Origin: Polynucleobacter sp. VK25
GTDB lineage: Bacteria > Pseudomonadota > Gammaproteobacteria > Burkholderiales > Burkholderiaceae
Reading direction: 5' to 3'
Assembly (NCBI RefSeq): GCF_018687355.1
Contig: NZ_CP061288.1
Span: forward strand, 1,312,144 to 1,376,143
DNA length: 64,000 bases
Shown here: positions 29,158 through 39,437 of the stretch, in pieces
How the letters are laid out: every line of letters begins with the position of its first letter
How positions within the stretch are numbered: the first letter of the stretch is position 1
Program-made: the position numbers and the translations under genes
The notes under the pieces: model-generated
What the model was told of the DNA's origin: nothing
Databases searched by the model: none
The model's input: only the letters and a program-made list of their open reading frames with translations

Positions 29158-29886
29158 CTACTCTCTCTTACCAAAAAAAGCTTGTAGCTCTGGATCGGAA
29201 TGATTGTTGGCAAGAACTTCAATGCGTTCATCTGCGCGAATCACACCCCTGTCCAAAAATAGCACCCGATCTGAAATAGCGCTTGCTAGACCTAGATCAT
29301 GGGTTACACAAATCATGGTGATCCCATTGTGATGAAGGCTGTTAATGAGATCACCCACATCACGAGACATGATGGGATCCAGTGCTGAGGTTGGCTCGTC
29401 CAGTAGCAATACGGCCGGGTCCATTGCTAAAGCTCTTGCAATAGCAACACGCTGCTTCTGTCCGCCCGATAACTGAGAAGGATATTTATTTTGATGGGGA
29501 GCCATCTCAAATCGAGATAACTCATGCAAGGCCTTTTCATTCGCCTCTTTGAGCCCCATGCCCTCTAACTTACGCAATGCTAATGTAACATTGTCCAATA
29601 CGGTGAGATGGCTATACAAAGCAAATTGCTGAAATACAAAGCCAATCTGCTTGCGCAATTGCCGCACATCTACATTGGGGCCGAGGATCTCATTACCTTT
29701 GAATTGAATTGATCCGGAGGTAGGCTCTACCAAGCGATTTAAGCACCTCAAGAGGGTTGATTTACCGCTACCAGATGAACCCATCAGGACTTTCACTTCG
29801 CCCTGCTGTAAATCCAGATTAATCCCTGAAAGCACTGCTTGACCCTCAAATTTCTTAGTGAGGTCTCGGATGGTGATGACCGTCAT
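29158..29886 (-). CDS. Polar amino-acid ABC transporter ATPase (GlnQ/HisP type)
   Basis: 242-residue nucleotide-binding subunit. Walker A GSSGSGKST (about 36-44), Q-loop FVFQQFALYSHLTVLDN, signature LSGGQKQRVAIARALA, Walker B VLLLDEPTSALDP, H-loop CVTHDLG. Family resemblance is to polar amino-acid importers. Its start overlaps the preceding permease stop by four bases. Confidence 0.95.
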   Translation of the reverse strand: MTVITIRDLTKKFEGQAVLSGINLDLQQGEVKVLMGSSGSGKSTLLRCLNRLVEPTSGSIQFKGNEILGPNVDVRQLRKQIGFVFQQFALYSHLTVLDNVTLALRKLEGMGLKEANEKALHELSRFEMAPHQNKYPSQLSGGQKQRVAIARALAMDPAVLLLDEPTSALDPIMSRDVGDLINSLHHNGITMICVTHDLGLASAISDRVLFLDRGVIRADERIEVLANNHSDPELQAFFGKRE

Positions 29887-30542
29887 ACCGCAGCTTCTTT
29901 CATTTCTGGAATCTCATAATGCTTTTGAATGAGTTGAACCCCTAATAACAAAATCCGATAAATCACAAAGTAAAGTACTCCAACCATCAGATAAACATCA
30001 ATTCCCTTGAGGGTATTGGCTGTCAATGTCATGGCTTCCTTGGTGATTTCTGGAATACCAACGGTATAGGCAAAAGGGGAATATTTCAGGACAGAGGTAA
30101 ATTCATTGACCATGCCGGGAATGGCAAAGCGGAGCATCTGCGGAATCTCAATATAACGAAGCACCTGGATACGACTCATACCCATTGCTTGTGCAGCAAC
30201 TATCTCGGTTGGGTCGACTGAATTAAATGCTCCACGAAAGACTTCTGTTAAATAGGCGCCAGCCACCAAACCCAAACTAAGCGCCATCGCCATTAAGGGT
30301 GGTGGCTTAATGCCTATTCCGGGAAGACCAAAGTACACCATGAATAACAGAACGAGTACTGGAACACCTCTAAAGATATAAGTGTAGATATCAATCAGAA
30401 ATGAAACGCTTCTGATAGAGAGTCTATGCAAACTAGAAAGCAGTAGACCGACAACAAGGCCGGTCATACTGCAAACCAGTGTCACGATAACGGTGTAAAC
30501 AACACCCTTACATAGCTCCAGCAGAATATCTAAAAGACTCAT
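29883..30542 (-). CDS. Polar amino-acid ABC transporter permease 1
   Basis: 219-residue HisMQ-type permease with N-terminal CKGVVYTVIVTLVCSMTGLVVG and the EAA loop AYLTEVFRGAFNSVDPTEIVAAQAMGMSRIQVLRYIEIPQMLRFAIPGMVNE. Second gene of the operon after the binding protein (20-base gap); overlaps the ATPase gene. Confidence 0.9.
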   Translation of the reverse strand: MSLLDILLELCKGVVYTVIVTLVCSMTGLVVGLLLSSLHRLSIRSVSFLIDIYTYIFRGVPVLVLLFMVYFGLPGIGIKPPPLMAMALSLGLVAGAYLTEVFRGAFNSVDPTEIVAAQAMGMSRIQVLRYIEIPQMLRFAIPGMVNEFTSVLKYSPFAYTVGIPEITKEAMTLTANTLKGIDVYLMVGVLYFVIYRILLLGVQLIQKHYEIPEMKEAAV

Positions 30543-30562
30543 GACAACCTTTTGCTAGCGGA

Positions 30563-31339
<777 letters not shown>

Positions 31340-31527
31340 TCAGAGGGCGGCAGCTCAGAAAATACAATAGCACATAAAAACTGGGTTTGGGCTATTGGCA
31401 AAAACCATCCGAGGGTGGTTTTCGTATGTCTTGTTTATCTTAAATATTGACGGCTTTTGGAGCCCACTGCTTCGCAATCTCAAAAAAGAATGCTTGCGAA
31501 GTAAGCTGATCAATCACAACCTTTTAG

Positions 31528-33345
31528 CTAAGCAAATTTCACTTTTTTCTGAGAATAGGCTATTAACTCAACCCTATTCAAAAGGCCTCTGCGATTATTC
31601 CTTCGGTTTGTAGAGATCATTTCAAATACCAGGGGCTGCGAACACTTGTCAGGATCGATGAGATACTTCATATCAAATCTAGATCCGCCTTCTGCATAAC
31701 CCATACCAACTACTTCATACGCATTAAATAGGCCAAGCTTGGACTTAAATTCGGATCTATTTTTAATAACGAAATCTAACTGAATCTCTGATTGCACGCC
31801 GTTACCCAACACCCATCCATAGCGTGTATTCCACTTATTGCCTACCTCAAATTCCGCTGGATAGAATTGTGCGGGCGATAAAAAACGTGAGCTCTTAGAC
31901 TTTAAGTCATTACCAAGCGAGTCAATAATGCGCTCACCTTGATTAAAAGTAATCTTCTGCTCACTCACCTCAGTTACAACATCGGTATGCGAGCCTTTTA
32001 CTAATTCAGTGAGCAGATCCTTAACTTCAAAGGAATAGCTATCCCCCACCGAGAACGTACCCACTATAGAAGCGCTTCCTTTTGAAAATGGATTTGCAGC
32101 AGAGCTGACCACTTGTACTTTTTTCTCACCCTTCTTCGCGAGCAATTGATCCAGCCGCACTTGAGCCAACTGTGAAAAGGACCCATCAGGATATTTTTGA
32201 AGGTAGTCCTCTACCAACTTAGGAGATGGATCGGCCGCAGCCTTTTCCCACAATGCTAGCTCTTCTTTAAAGCGGCGTTCCTTTTCCTCATCGCTTGCTT
32301 TTTTAGTGACATCAGCCACAGGGATAGTAGGGGCAGATAAGATGGGTTGAGCCTCTATTGCGACTTGACTCACCACGGGTATCGTAGGTGCGGCAACCGG
32401 GGCTGTAGGCGCAGCAGCCGCTATCGTAGGCGCAGCAACTGGAGTTATAGGCGCAGTAACTGCAACCTTAGGAGCTTGAATTGGAGGCGGCTTAAGACTA
32501 GCTAGCGTTTCTTTAACCTGAGCCTCTATATATTGAGGGTCCACACCCTTTGAGTTGAAGTAAAAGTCATTCTCCAGCGATGTACTTTCCCAAGGAATTT
32601 GCTGCCCCTTTGAGGCCAGACGTACATTCAAACGCACCCGCTTCATTACATCTTCAATCTTTGCCGTGGGGTTGCGCATTTCACGCAAGAGATTTTCAGT
32701 AAAAAGCCCATTGGTTCCTGATCCATCACTTGCCACGTTACCCGGAGCGGTGGCATAGCAAAGCACTGAATTGGGTGGTGCATCAAACTGACTTAAGCCC
32801 TTTTGCTCAATGGGCATCTTTTTCCCAAATGGGTTGTCGCGGCACGCATCCAAAATAATAATATTCATTGGATTCTGGGCCTTAGTGAGCGCCGCAAGCA
32901 TGACATTCAATTCATAGGCTTGCTTTGGGATGTCGTCTACCCGGTCAATTTCTGCATCTACCGGCACCAAGTAGTTTCTCCAGCCCAACTGCACTCCATG
33001 TCCAGCGTAATAAAACAGGCCAACCGATTTTTCTTTATTTAATTGATCAGTATATTTTTGAATGGCACTTTTTAAGTTTTTTAAACTTGCATCCATCAGA
33101 AGGGATGTGTTGAAACCAAGTAAATTTAATTCCTTGCTAATTGCAGCCGCATCATTAGCAGGATTAGTGAGGGGGCTATCAGGGTATTTGCTATTTCCGA
33201 TAATTAATCCCGAGCGCGGTCCGTTGATAACGACGTCACTAGCAAATACTGATTTTGGATTAAGAAAAAGCCCGGCAATTAGAGCGCCATAGGTCTTTAA
33301 TGCAGCCCTTCGATCCAGGATGAATACTTTATTATTTTGACTCAT
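31528..33345 (-). CDS. Secreted caspase-fold (peptidase C14 / metacaspase-like) protein
   Basis: 605 residues. A twin-arginine-containing N-terminal signal (DRRAALKTYGALIAGLF) precedes a caspase-like domain (about 44-270): GLIIGNSKYPDSPLTNPANDA, the catalytic histidine in YYAGHGVQ (His116) and cysteine in LDACRDNPF (Cys168), both intact. Then comes a Pro/Ala/Thr/Val-rich linker with repeated APT/PVA units (about 290-350), a short helical repeat recalling TPR/SH3-linker sequences (ALWEKAAADPSPKLVEDYLQKYPDGSFSQLAQVRLDQLL), and a C-terminal beta-rich domain of about 200 residues that I do not recognise. Substrate unknown; probably periplasmic. No partner gene is coupled to it. Confidence 0.82.
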   Translation of the reverse strand: MSQNNKVFILDRRAALKTYGALIAGLFLNPKSVFASDVVINGPRSGLIIGNSKYPDSPLTNPANDAAAISKELNLLGFNTSLLMDASLKNLKSAIQKYTDQLNKEKSVGLFYYAGHGVQLGWRNYLVPVDAEIDRVDDIPKQAYELNVMLAALTKAQNPMNIIILDACRDNPFGKKMPIEQKGLSQFDAPPNSVLCYATAPGNVASDGSGTNGLFTENLLREMRNPTAKIEDVMKRVRLNVRLASKGQQIPWESTSLENDFYFNSKGVDPQYIEAQVKETLASLKPPPIQAPKVAVTAPITPVAAPTIAAAAPTAPVAAPTIPVVSQVAIEAQPILSAPTIPVADVTKKASDEEKERRFKEELALWEKAAADPSPKLVEDYLQKYPDGSFSQLAQVRLDQLLAKKGEKKVQVVSSAANPFSKGSASIVGTFSVGDSYSFEVKDLLTELVKGSHTDVVTEVSEQKITFNQGERIIDSLGNDLKSKSSRFLSPAQFYPAEFEVGNKWNTRYGWVLGNGVQSEIQLDFVIKNRSEFKSKLGLFNAYEVVGMGYAEGGSRFDMKYLIDPDKCSQPLVFEMISTNRRNNRRGLLNRVELIAYSQKKVKFA

Positions 33346-33377
33346 AGCAGCAATACTAAGCTAAGCCCAAATAAATT

Positions 33378-33405
33378 CCAATTGTTATAAGAAAATATCA
33401 ATTGG
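33378..33405. repeat. Inverted repeat between caspase-fold gene start and fmt-like gene stop
   Basis: CCAATTG and CAATTGG separated by 14 AT-rich bases. It may be a weak terminator of the formyltransferase-like gene or an operator for the caspase-fold gene. Confidence 0.3.
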
Positions 33406-33417
33406 CCCCAGAAATAA

Positions 33418-34350
33418 CTACAAAGTGAAGAACTGCCCTACTTCTAGATTGAGTTCTTTAGCCAATTCAGCGCCAGTAACCTTAGCCCCAGCACCTTTAG
33501 CTTTCAACACTTCAATTTGCCCACCGTGACAAGTAATGAAGAAAGAATCGAGTGTGATCTGAGTCACTTCACCAGGCTTGCCTTTAACAGCGCCAAAGGT
33601 AGCAGCTACATGTTTGTGGCAATCGTAGATCTGAACCTTTTGCTCGCCAAACTTAGTCCATGCACCAGGCGCTGGATTACATGCACGAATGAGATTGTAG
33701 ATTTGACTGATGTGTGTCGCCCAATGAATCTGCGCAGCGTTGGCATCAAACCAACCTTCATAGTTTGCCTGGGATTCATCTTGAACAATTTCCTGGTGCT
33801 TGCCTGCGACTACTAAGTCAGCAGCTTCTAGCAAAGCCTTTACGCCTACTGGAAATAAATGATCAAAGTAGATCTTGCCTAAGGTGTCATTAGGTCCAAT
33901 AGCTACTTCTTTTTGCAAAATCACTTCGCCTTCATCTAAGCCATCGGATGGACGGAAGATGGTTAAACCCGTTTTCTCTTCACCCAATGCGATTGCCCAA
34001 TTGATAGCGCTGGGACCACGATATTTAGGTAGCAATGATGGGTGATACTGAATGGTGCCGTGCTTAGGAATTTTGCAGAGTTCTTGCGGCACAAACTGGA
34101 TTACATAAGCCATTACGCAGATATCCGCATTGGCATCAATCATCGCCTGAGCAGCCTCTGGTCCCTTTAGGGATGGGAACTGCAAGGGGGTTAAGCCCCT
34201 TGCAAGCGCAGCTTCTTTTAAGACTTCAGGTTTGCTTGATTTAGGATTATCGGGTGGGCAGAAAATGGCAACGAGTTCGTCACCACGATCTAAAAAAGCT
34301 TCTAAAGCCGCTTTACCAAAATCCGCACTCCCAATCAAAGCAACCCGCAT
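33418..34350 (-). CDS. Formyl-tetrahydrofolate hydrolase/formyltransferase-like protein of the oxalate cluster
   Basis: 310 residues with the formyltransferase fold: N-terminal Rossmann-like part (MRVALIGSADFG), the active-site region TIQYHPSLLPKYRGPSAINWAI, and a C-terminal OB-like domain with IRACNPAPGAWTKFGEQKV. It looks less like methionyl-tRNA formyltransferase than like the N-terminal 10-formyl-THF hydrolase domain of ALDH1L1; His103 and Asp139 (by my count) have the same 36-residue spacing as that domain's catalytic pair. It starts one base after the frc paralogue stop, so it is likely part of formyl-group handling in oxalate catabolism. True activity is inference. Confidence 0.75.
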   Translation of the reverse strand: MRVALIGSADFGKAALEAFLDRGDELVAIFCPPDNPKSSKPEVLKEAALARGLTPLQFPSLKGPEAAQAMIDANADICVMAYVIQFVPQELCKIPKHGTIQYHPSLLPKYRGPSAINWAIALGEEKTGLTIFRPSDGLDEGEVILQKEVAIGPNDTLGKIYFDHLFPVGVKALLEAADLVVAGKHQEIVQDESQANYEGWFDANAAQIHWATHISQIYNLIRACNPAPGAWTKFGEQKVQIYDCHKHVAATFGAVKGKPGEVTQITLDSFFITCHGGQIEVLKAKGAGAKVTGAELAKELNLEVGQFFTL

Positions 34351-34351
34351 C

Positions 34352-35599
34352 TTAGATCACCTTATCGTGACGGAGAGAAATCAACTCATCAGTTGAGTAA
34401 CCTAATTCACTAAGGATCTCATCAGTGTGCTCGCCGAGTAACGGTGAACGCTCAACATCAGTTGGGCTATCTGACAATTTAATTGGATTACCAACAGTCA
34501 AATACTTGCCACGAATTGGGTGATCCACCTCAACCACTGTGCCTGTAGCGCGCAATGCAGGCTCTTCAGCAATTTCTTTCATGGACAAGATTGGACCGCA
34601 TGGAACGTCATATTTATTCAATATATCCATCACTTCAAACTTTGTCTTGGTCATAGTCCACTTTTCGATCTCGCCGAAAATTTCCATGAGGTGCGGCAAG
34701 CGCGCCATTGGTGATGCAAAACGCACATCCGTAATCCAATCTTCATGGCCAATGACTTTACAAATCGCTTCCCACACTGGTGCCTGTACCACCACATATA
34801 TATATGAGTTCGGGTCCGTTTCCCAACCCTTGCACTTCACAATCCAGCCAGGCTGACCACCGCCAGAAGCATTGCCGGCGCGGGGTACAGCGTCACCGAA
34901 CTCGCCGTTCGGGAACTGTGGGTACTCTTGCATCAAACCAACACGCTCTAAACGCTGTTGATCGCGCAACTTCACGCGGCACAAGTTCAATACTGCATCT
35001 TGCATTGCTGCCAATACTTTCTGACCGCGACCAGAGTGAGTACGTTGGTAGAGTGCTGTGACGATACCTAATGCTAAGTGCAAACCTGTTCCACTGTCGC
35101 CGATTTGTGCGCCAGTCACCATCGGAGGGCCATCATCAAAACCAGTAGTAGATGCAGAACCGCCAGCACATTGCGCTACGTTCTCATACACTTTGCAATC
35201 TTCATATGGTCCAGGACCAAATCCCTTAACCGAAGCCATGATCATCATTGGATTTAACTCTTGGATACGTTCCCAAGAAAAACCCATACGATCGAGTGCC
35301 CCTGGTGCAAAGTTTTCGACCAAGACATCACACTCTTTAATGAGACGCTCAAGAATTTCCTTACCCTTTGGGGTTTTGGTATTCACGGTAATGGAGCGCT
35401 TGTTATGGTTCAACATCGTGAAATACAAGCTATCTGCGTCAGGGATATCACGCAATTGACTACGAGTGGCATCACCCTCGCCCGATTTTTCTACTTTGAT
35501 CACATCTGCACCAAACCAAGCCAACAACTGCGTACAAGTCGGCCCAGATTGAACGTGCGTAAAGTCGAGGATTTTGACCCCTTCTAGTGCTTTTGCCAT
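34352..35599 (-). CDS. Formyl-CoA:oxalate CoA-transferase paralogue 2 (CoA-transferase family III)
   Basis: Transfers CoA from formyl-CoA to oxalate or a related acid; 415 residues. N terminus [29 protein letters not shown], catalytic aspartate in [14 protein letters not shown] (Asp168 by count), and the active-site glycine loop. It is a close paralogue of the enzyme encoded at 36250-37500, but its loop reads SGGGQ where the other has GGGGQ, and position 48 is Gln where I recall Trp in the Oxalobacter enzyme. It may therefore prefer another acceptor acid. Coupled to the formyltransferase-like gene. Confidence 0.85.
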   Translation of the reverse strand: MAKALEGVKILDFTHVQSGPTCTQLLAWFGADVIKVEKSGEGDATRSQLRDIPDADSLYFTMLNHNKRSITVNTKTPKGKEILERLIKECDVLVENFAPGALDRMGFSWERIQELNPMMIMASVKGFGPGPYEDCKVYENVAQCAGGSASTTGFDDGPPMVTGAQIGDSGTGLHLALGIVTALYQRTHSGRGQKVLAAMQDAVLNLCRVKLRDQQRLERVGLMQEYPQFPNGEFGDAVPRAGNASGGGQPGWIVKCKGWETDPNSYIYVVVQAPVWEAICKVIGHEDWITDVRFASPMARLPHLMEIFGEIEKWTMTKTKFEVMDILNKYDVPCGPILSMKEIAEEPALRATGTVVEVDHPIRGKYLTVGNPIKLSDSPTDVERSPLLGEHTDEILSELGYSTDELISLRHDKVI

Positions 35600-35738
35600 G
35601 ATTTAAGTCCTAATAAGAATGAAATTTTGAATTAAGGCAATTTTACCAGTGGGAAATAGGGAAAATTGAGCCCTGCCCGTTTTTTGGGCATGAATTCCGC
35701 TGAAACCTGCATTTACTCTTGTTAAGGTCTATATGCGG

Positions 35739-36167
35739 CTATTTCTGGGAGTTTTCAAGATCGGACAGGCGCTTGTTAAGGGCTCTTTCTAGCGCAAAAC
35801 GCTCGCTTTCATCACGAATGGTGGCCACTACCCCATTAGCCTTCCCGGAAGCATCAAAGAGCATTCCGACAGTAAAGGCAATCGATATAGTCCTGCCATC
35901 CTTGTGCTTAGCCGGCACCTTTAACAATGAAGCACCATAACGAGTTGTGCCAGTCTCCATGGAATGGCTATAGCCCTCGTTGTGTCTCTGGCGTTGACGT
36001 TCAGGAACAATAAGGTCCAAAGTATTTCCTAAGGCCTCTTCTTCGGAATATCCAAAGATGCGAGTGGCTGCAGGGTTCCACAGCACGATCTTTTCGTTGG
36101 CATCAGCGACCACAATCGCATCGCCTACGCACTCTACTAACTGGTGTAAATCAATATTGGTGTTCAT
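35739..36167 (-). CDS. Single PAS-domain protein inside the oxalate cluster
   Basis: 142 residues comprising one PAS domain (about 8-120: VGDAIVVADANEKIVLWNPAATRIFGYSEEEALGNTLDLIVPE and KDGRTISIAFTVGMLFDASGKANGVVATIRDESERFALERALNKRL). No output domain follows, only a short coiled segment, so it may be a sensor partner acting by protein interaction. PAS proteins with this sequence type often bind heme or flavin; ligand unknown here. It follows the terminator 36193-36222 and so has its own promoter. Confidence 0.85.
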   Translation of the reverse strand: MNTNIDLHQLVECVGDAIVVADANEKIVLWNPAATRIFGYSEEEALGNTLDLIVPERQRQRHNEGYSHSMETGTTRYGASLLKVPAKHKDGRTISIAFTVGMLFDASGKANGVVATIRDESERFALERALNKRLSDLENSQK

Positions 36168-36192
36168 ATGATCAGTCTATAGAGTTTTGGAT

Positions 36193-36222
36193 GAATAAAA
36201 AAGGCGCTCACTAGGAGCGCCT
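36193..36222 (-). terminator. Rho-independent terminator after the first formyl-CoA transferase gene
   Basis: AAGGCGCTC (36200-36208) pairs with GAGCGCCTT (36214-36222), loop ACTAG; on the minus strand the stem is followed by TTTTTATT. It separates oxc-frc from the PAS gene. Confidence 0.85.
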
Positions 36223-36249
36223 TCGAATTAATGCCAGTGTTACTTGTTA

Positions 36250-37500
36250 TTAAACTGCTTTAGCTGTGTGTAACTTAGCGATGTCATCAGCGCTATAGCC
36301 AAGATCAGCCAATACTTCGTCAGTGTGCTCACCCAATACTGGTGATGGACCAACTTCGATTTCCAAATCAGAGAACTTGATTGGGCTACCGATAGTCAAA
36401 TACTTGCCACGTACTTTATGGTCCACTTCAACGATAGAACCGCTCTTACGCAAGTCAGGTGAAGCAGCCAATTCTTTCATGGAGAGAACTGGAGCACATG
36501 GAATATCGAACTTGCGGAGGATGTCCACAGCTTCGTACTTAGTCTTGTCTTTGAGCCAGTCTTCGATGGTTGCGAAGATGTCAAAAATCTTGTCTTGACG
36601 AGCTTCAGCAGTCATGTACGCTGGATCAGTTGCCCACTCTGGTTTACCCAAAGCTTTAGTAATTGGCTCCCAAGCGTGACCTTGAATAGTGAAGTAGATG
36701 TATGCGTTTGGATCTGTTTCCCAACCCTTACACTTCAACACCCAACCTGGCTGACCGCCACCACCAGCGTTACCGCCACGTGGAACTACGTCAGTGAATG
36801 AACCGTGTGGGTACTGTGGGTACTCTTCCAAGTAACCAATCTTGTCCAAACGCTGTTGGTCGCGCAACTTTACACGGCACAAGTTCAATACTGCGTCTTG
36901 CATTGAGCAAGATACTTTTTGACCTTTGCCAGTTTTTTGACGCTGCATCAACGCTGTCAAGATACCGATTGCCAAGTGCATACCAGTATTAGAGTCGCCC
37001 AAAGCAGCAGCAGAAACAGTAGGAGGACCATCCCAGAAACCAGTTGTTGAAGCAGCACCACCAGCACACTGAGCAACGTTCTCGTATACCTTTAAGTCTT
37101 CGTATGAGTGGCCATCGCTAAAACCTTTTACAGAAGCCATGATCATTTTTGGGTTCAATTCTTGGATACGCTTCCAAGAGAATCCCATACGATCCAAAGC
37201 GCCTGGACCAAAGTTCTCAACCATCACGTCAGAAGTTTTGATCATCTTCTCTAAAACTTCTTTACCTTCTTGAGTCTTAGTATCGAGAGTCAATGAACGC
37301 TTATTGCCGTTCAACATAGTGAAGTACAGAGCATCTGCACCTGGAATATCGCGCAATTGGCTACGAGTTACGTCACCAGAACCTGGACGCTCTACTTTGA
37401 TTACGTCAGCGCCATACCAAGCCAACAACTGAGTACATGCAGGACCTGCTTGTACGTGTGTGAAGTCAATAATGCGAATACCGTCTAATGGTTTAGTCAT
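36250..37500 (-). CDS. frc: Formyl-CoA:oxalate CoA-transferase (paralogue 1)
   Basis: Activates oxalate to oxalyl-CoA using formyl-CoA, regenerating the substrate for oxalyl-CoA decarboxylase. 416 residues, normal length: [44 protein letters not shown], catalytic Asp169 in [14 protein letters not shown], and an intact glycine loop [12 protein letters not shown]. Gln replaces the Trp48 that I recall in the Oxalobacter enzyme. A strong SD (AAGGAGA) precedes the ATG. It follows oxc by 49 bases and ends at a strong terminator. Codon choice here and in oxc looks strongly biased, as in highly expressed genes. Confidence 0.92.
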   Translation of the reverse strand: MTKPLDGIRIIDFTHVQAGPACTQLLAWYGADVIKVERPGSGDVTRSQLRDIPGADALYFTMLNGNKRSLTLDTKTQEGKEVLEKMIKTSDVMVENFGPGALDRMGFSWKRIQELNPKMIMASVKGFSDGHSYEDLKVYENVAQCAGGAASTTGFWDGPPTVSAAALGDSNTGMHLAIGILTALMQRQKTGKGQKVSCSMQDAVLNLCRVKLRDQQRLDKIGYLEEYPQYPHGSFTDVVPRGGNAGGGGQPGWVLKCKGWETDPNAYIYFTIQGHAWEPITKALGKPEWATDPAYMTAEARQDKIFDIFATIEDWLKDKTKYEAVDILRKFDIPCAPVLSMKELAASPDLRKSGSIVEVDHKVRGKYLTIGSPIKFSDLEIEVGPSPVLGEHTDEVLADLGYSADDIAKLHTAKAV

Positions 37501-37549
37501 GTGTGTTTCTCCTTAAGTCTTTCTTGTTTGCTTCTAAATTAGTCTTGGT

Positions 37550-39259
37550 TTACTTCTTACCAGCTGCTGTGGATGGGTTTAAGTTTGTTAAACGTCCACT
37601 CTCAGTACCTGCAGTTTCATCAATAACAGCATTGATGAGGGCTGGCTTACCGGCAGCAATCGCTTCTGTTAAAGCCGCTTCCAATTCTGCTGGAGTAGTT
37701 ACGTAGTAACCAACACCACCAAACGCCTCAATCATCTTGTCGTAACGAGCATCTTTCACGAACACAGTCGGTGCAACATCAGCGCCACCAGTTGGATTTA
37801 CATCAGTACCGCGGTATACGCCGTTGTTGTTGAATACAACAGTCGTGATCGGCAAGTTGTAACGGCAAACTGTTTCCAATTCCATACCGCTGAAACCGAA
37901 CGCGCTATCGCCCTCAACTGCAACTGTTGGCAGACCGCTAATAACAGCCGCACCAATGGAGTAACCCATACCGATACCCATAATGCCCCATGTACCAGAG
38001 TCAAAACGCTTACGTGGCTTATACATATCAACGATTGCACGGCAATAGTCGAGTGTGTTTGCGCCTTCGTTAACCAAGTTCACATCTGGGTTCTTCTTGA
38101 TCACATCACGAATCACACGCAACGCGCCATGGAAGTTCATTGGGTTTGCTTCTTTAGCCAATGTCTCAGCCATCTTAGCTAAGTTCTTATCTTTCTTCTC
38201 AGTGATTGCTGCAATCCACTCAGCGCTTGGCTTAGGAACAGCAGAAATGCCCTTCAAGAGCTCACCTACGCATGAACCGATATCACCAATCAATGGCGCA
38301 GCGATTTGTACGTTGCTATCAACTTCGTTTGCTTGAATATCGATTTGGATAAATTTCTTAGGCTCTTTGCCCCATGTCTTACCTTTACCGTGGGCTAGCA
38401 ACCAGTTCAAACGTGCACCAACCAACAACACTGCATCAGCTTCAGCCAATACAAATGAACGCGCTGCAGAAGCAGATTGTGGGTGATTGTCTGGCAACAA
38501 ACCTTTAGCCATAGACATAGGCAAGTAAGGGATACCTGATTTTTCCACCAAATCACGAATCTCTTTATCAGCTTGAGCATAAGCAGCGCCCTTGCCCAAG
38601 AGAATCAATGGACGCTTAGCGCCTTTCAACACATCTAATGCACGAGCAACTGCATCAGCCGCTGGGATTTGACGTGGAACTGGATCGATTACCTTGAAGA
38701 TGGATTTCTTGGCTTCGTCAGCTGGCATAGTTTGCGCAAGCAACTGAGCTGGCAAATCTAAATACACGCCGCCTGGACGACCAGAAACTGCAGCACGGAT
38801 TGCACGAGCAAAACCGATACCGATATCTTCAATGTGATTAATGCGATAAGCTGCTTTGCAATATGGCTTAGCAGCATTGAGCTGATCCATCTCTTCGTAG
38901 TCACCCTGCTGCAAGTCAACGATTTCACGCTCACTTGAACCAGAGATCAAGATCATTGGGAAGCAGTTCACAGTAGCGTTTGCTAATGCTGTTAAGCCGT
39001 TCAAGAAGCCTGGAGCAGAAACTGTCATGCAGATACCTGGCTTTTGCGTCATGTAACCAGCAATAGCAGCAGCATTACCTGCGTGTTGTTCGTGACGGAA
39101 GCCGATAAAACGCAAACCTTCTGCTTGCGCCAAACGACATAAGTCAGTAATTGGAATACCAACGAGACCGAAAATCGTATCGAGATCGTTTGCTTTCAAA
39201 GCGTCAATGACGAGATGAAAGCCATCGGTTAATTGTGTGTTTTGATTATCTGTTGTCAT
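37550..39259 (-). CDS. oxc: Oxalyl-CoA decarboxylase
   Basis: TPP-dependent decarboxylation of oxalyl-CoA to formyl-CoA and CO2. 569 residues, matching Oxalobacter Oxc length. N-terminal TPP PYR domain with catalytic glutamate in [11 protein letters not shown], the ISGSSER and GGVYLDLP segments, central NAD/ADP-fold domain, and the TPP motif [21 protein letters not shown]...NNNGVYRG. No SD precedes the ATG. Two possible promoters lie upstream: a class II activator promoter at 39383-39424, and TATACA seven bases before the ATG. Confidence 0.95.
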   Translation of the reverse strand: MTTDNQNTQLTDGFHLVIDALKANDLDTIFGLVGIPITDLCRLAQAEGLRFIGFRHEQHAGNAAAIAGYMTQKPGICMTVSAPGFLNGLTALANATVNCFPMILISGSSEREIVDLQQGDYEEMDQLNAAKPYCKAAYRINHIEDIGIGFARAIRAAVSGRPGGVYLDLPAQLLAQTMPADEAKKSIFKVIDPVPRQIPAADAVARALDVLKGAKRPLILLGKGAAYAQADKEIRDLVEKSGIPYLPMSMAKGLLPDNHPQSASAARSFVLAEADAVLLVGARLNWLLAHGKGKTWGKEPKKFIQIDIQANEVDSNVQIAAPLIGDIGSCVGELLKGISAVPKPSAEWIAAITEKKDKNLAKMAETLAKEANPMNFHGALRVIRDVIKKNPDVNLVNEGANTLDYCRAIVDMYKPRKRFDSGTWGIMGIGMGYSIGAAVISGLPTVAVEGDSAFGFSGMELETVCRYNLPITTVVFNNNGVYRGTDVNPTGGADVAPTVFVKDARYDKMIEAFGGVGYYVTTPAELEAALTEAIAAGKPALINAVIDETAGTESGRLTNLNPSTAAGKK

Positions 39260-39382
39260 AGAAATTTGTATAAAAATTGCGGATCTGCTCTTGTAGAGCT
39301 AATGCAATTTAGCTTTCGCTAACGTCTCCAATGTAGTTATAAATCGCATAACGGGTTTTGCATCCCGCTTAGGCTGATCTGA

Positions 39383-39424
39383 ATATTAGGCTTGGGGAGG
39401 GGGTTGATCATTGACTTCGGTCAA
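39383..39424 (-). promoter_or_regulatory. Crp/Fnr-type box and -10 element upstream of oxc
   Basis: ATTGAC-TTCG-GTCAAT (39410-39425) contains TTGA-N6-TCAA, the half-site pattern of FNR-family regulators. On the minus strand TAATAT (39388 to 39383) lies downstream; a start site about seven bases beyond it (near 39376) is 41.5 bases from the box centre (39417.5), the canonical class II activator position. The neighbouring Crp/Fnr-type gene is the obvious candidate regulator. Confidence 0.6.
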
Positions 39425-39437
39425 TTTCCCCCTAAAT

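Noticed and set aside
31470..31501. CTTCGCAA / TTGCGAAG inverted repeat after the caspase-fold gene
   Set aside because: An 8-bp stem with a 16-base loop and no T-tract; too weak to call a terminator or operator with confidence.
31395..31613. 72-residue open frame in the gap before the caspase-fold gene end
   Set aside because: Overlaps the 3' end of the caspase-fold gene in antisense, has no SD and no recognisable composition.
33418..34350. Naming the formyltransferase-like gene fmt
   Set aside because: The active-site sequence and C-terminal domain look more like a 10-formyl-THF hydrolase domain, and fmt normally sits with def; the generic call is safer.
35058..35459. 133-residue open frame opposite the second formyl-CoA transferase
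   Set aside because: Pure antisense shadow of a well-conserved enzyme; similar shadows occur opposite the first copy.
35674..35690. TGCCC / GGGCA hairpin after the PAS gene
   Set aside because: Only five pairs with no T-tract on the relevant strand; a terminator is possible but not supported.
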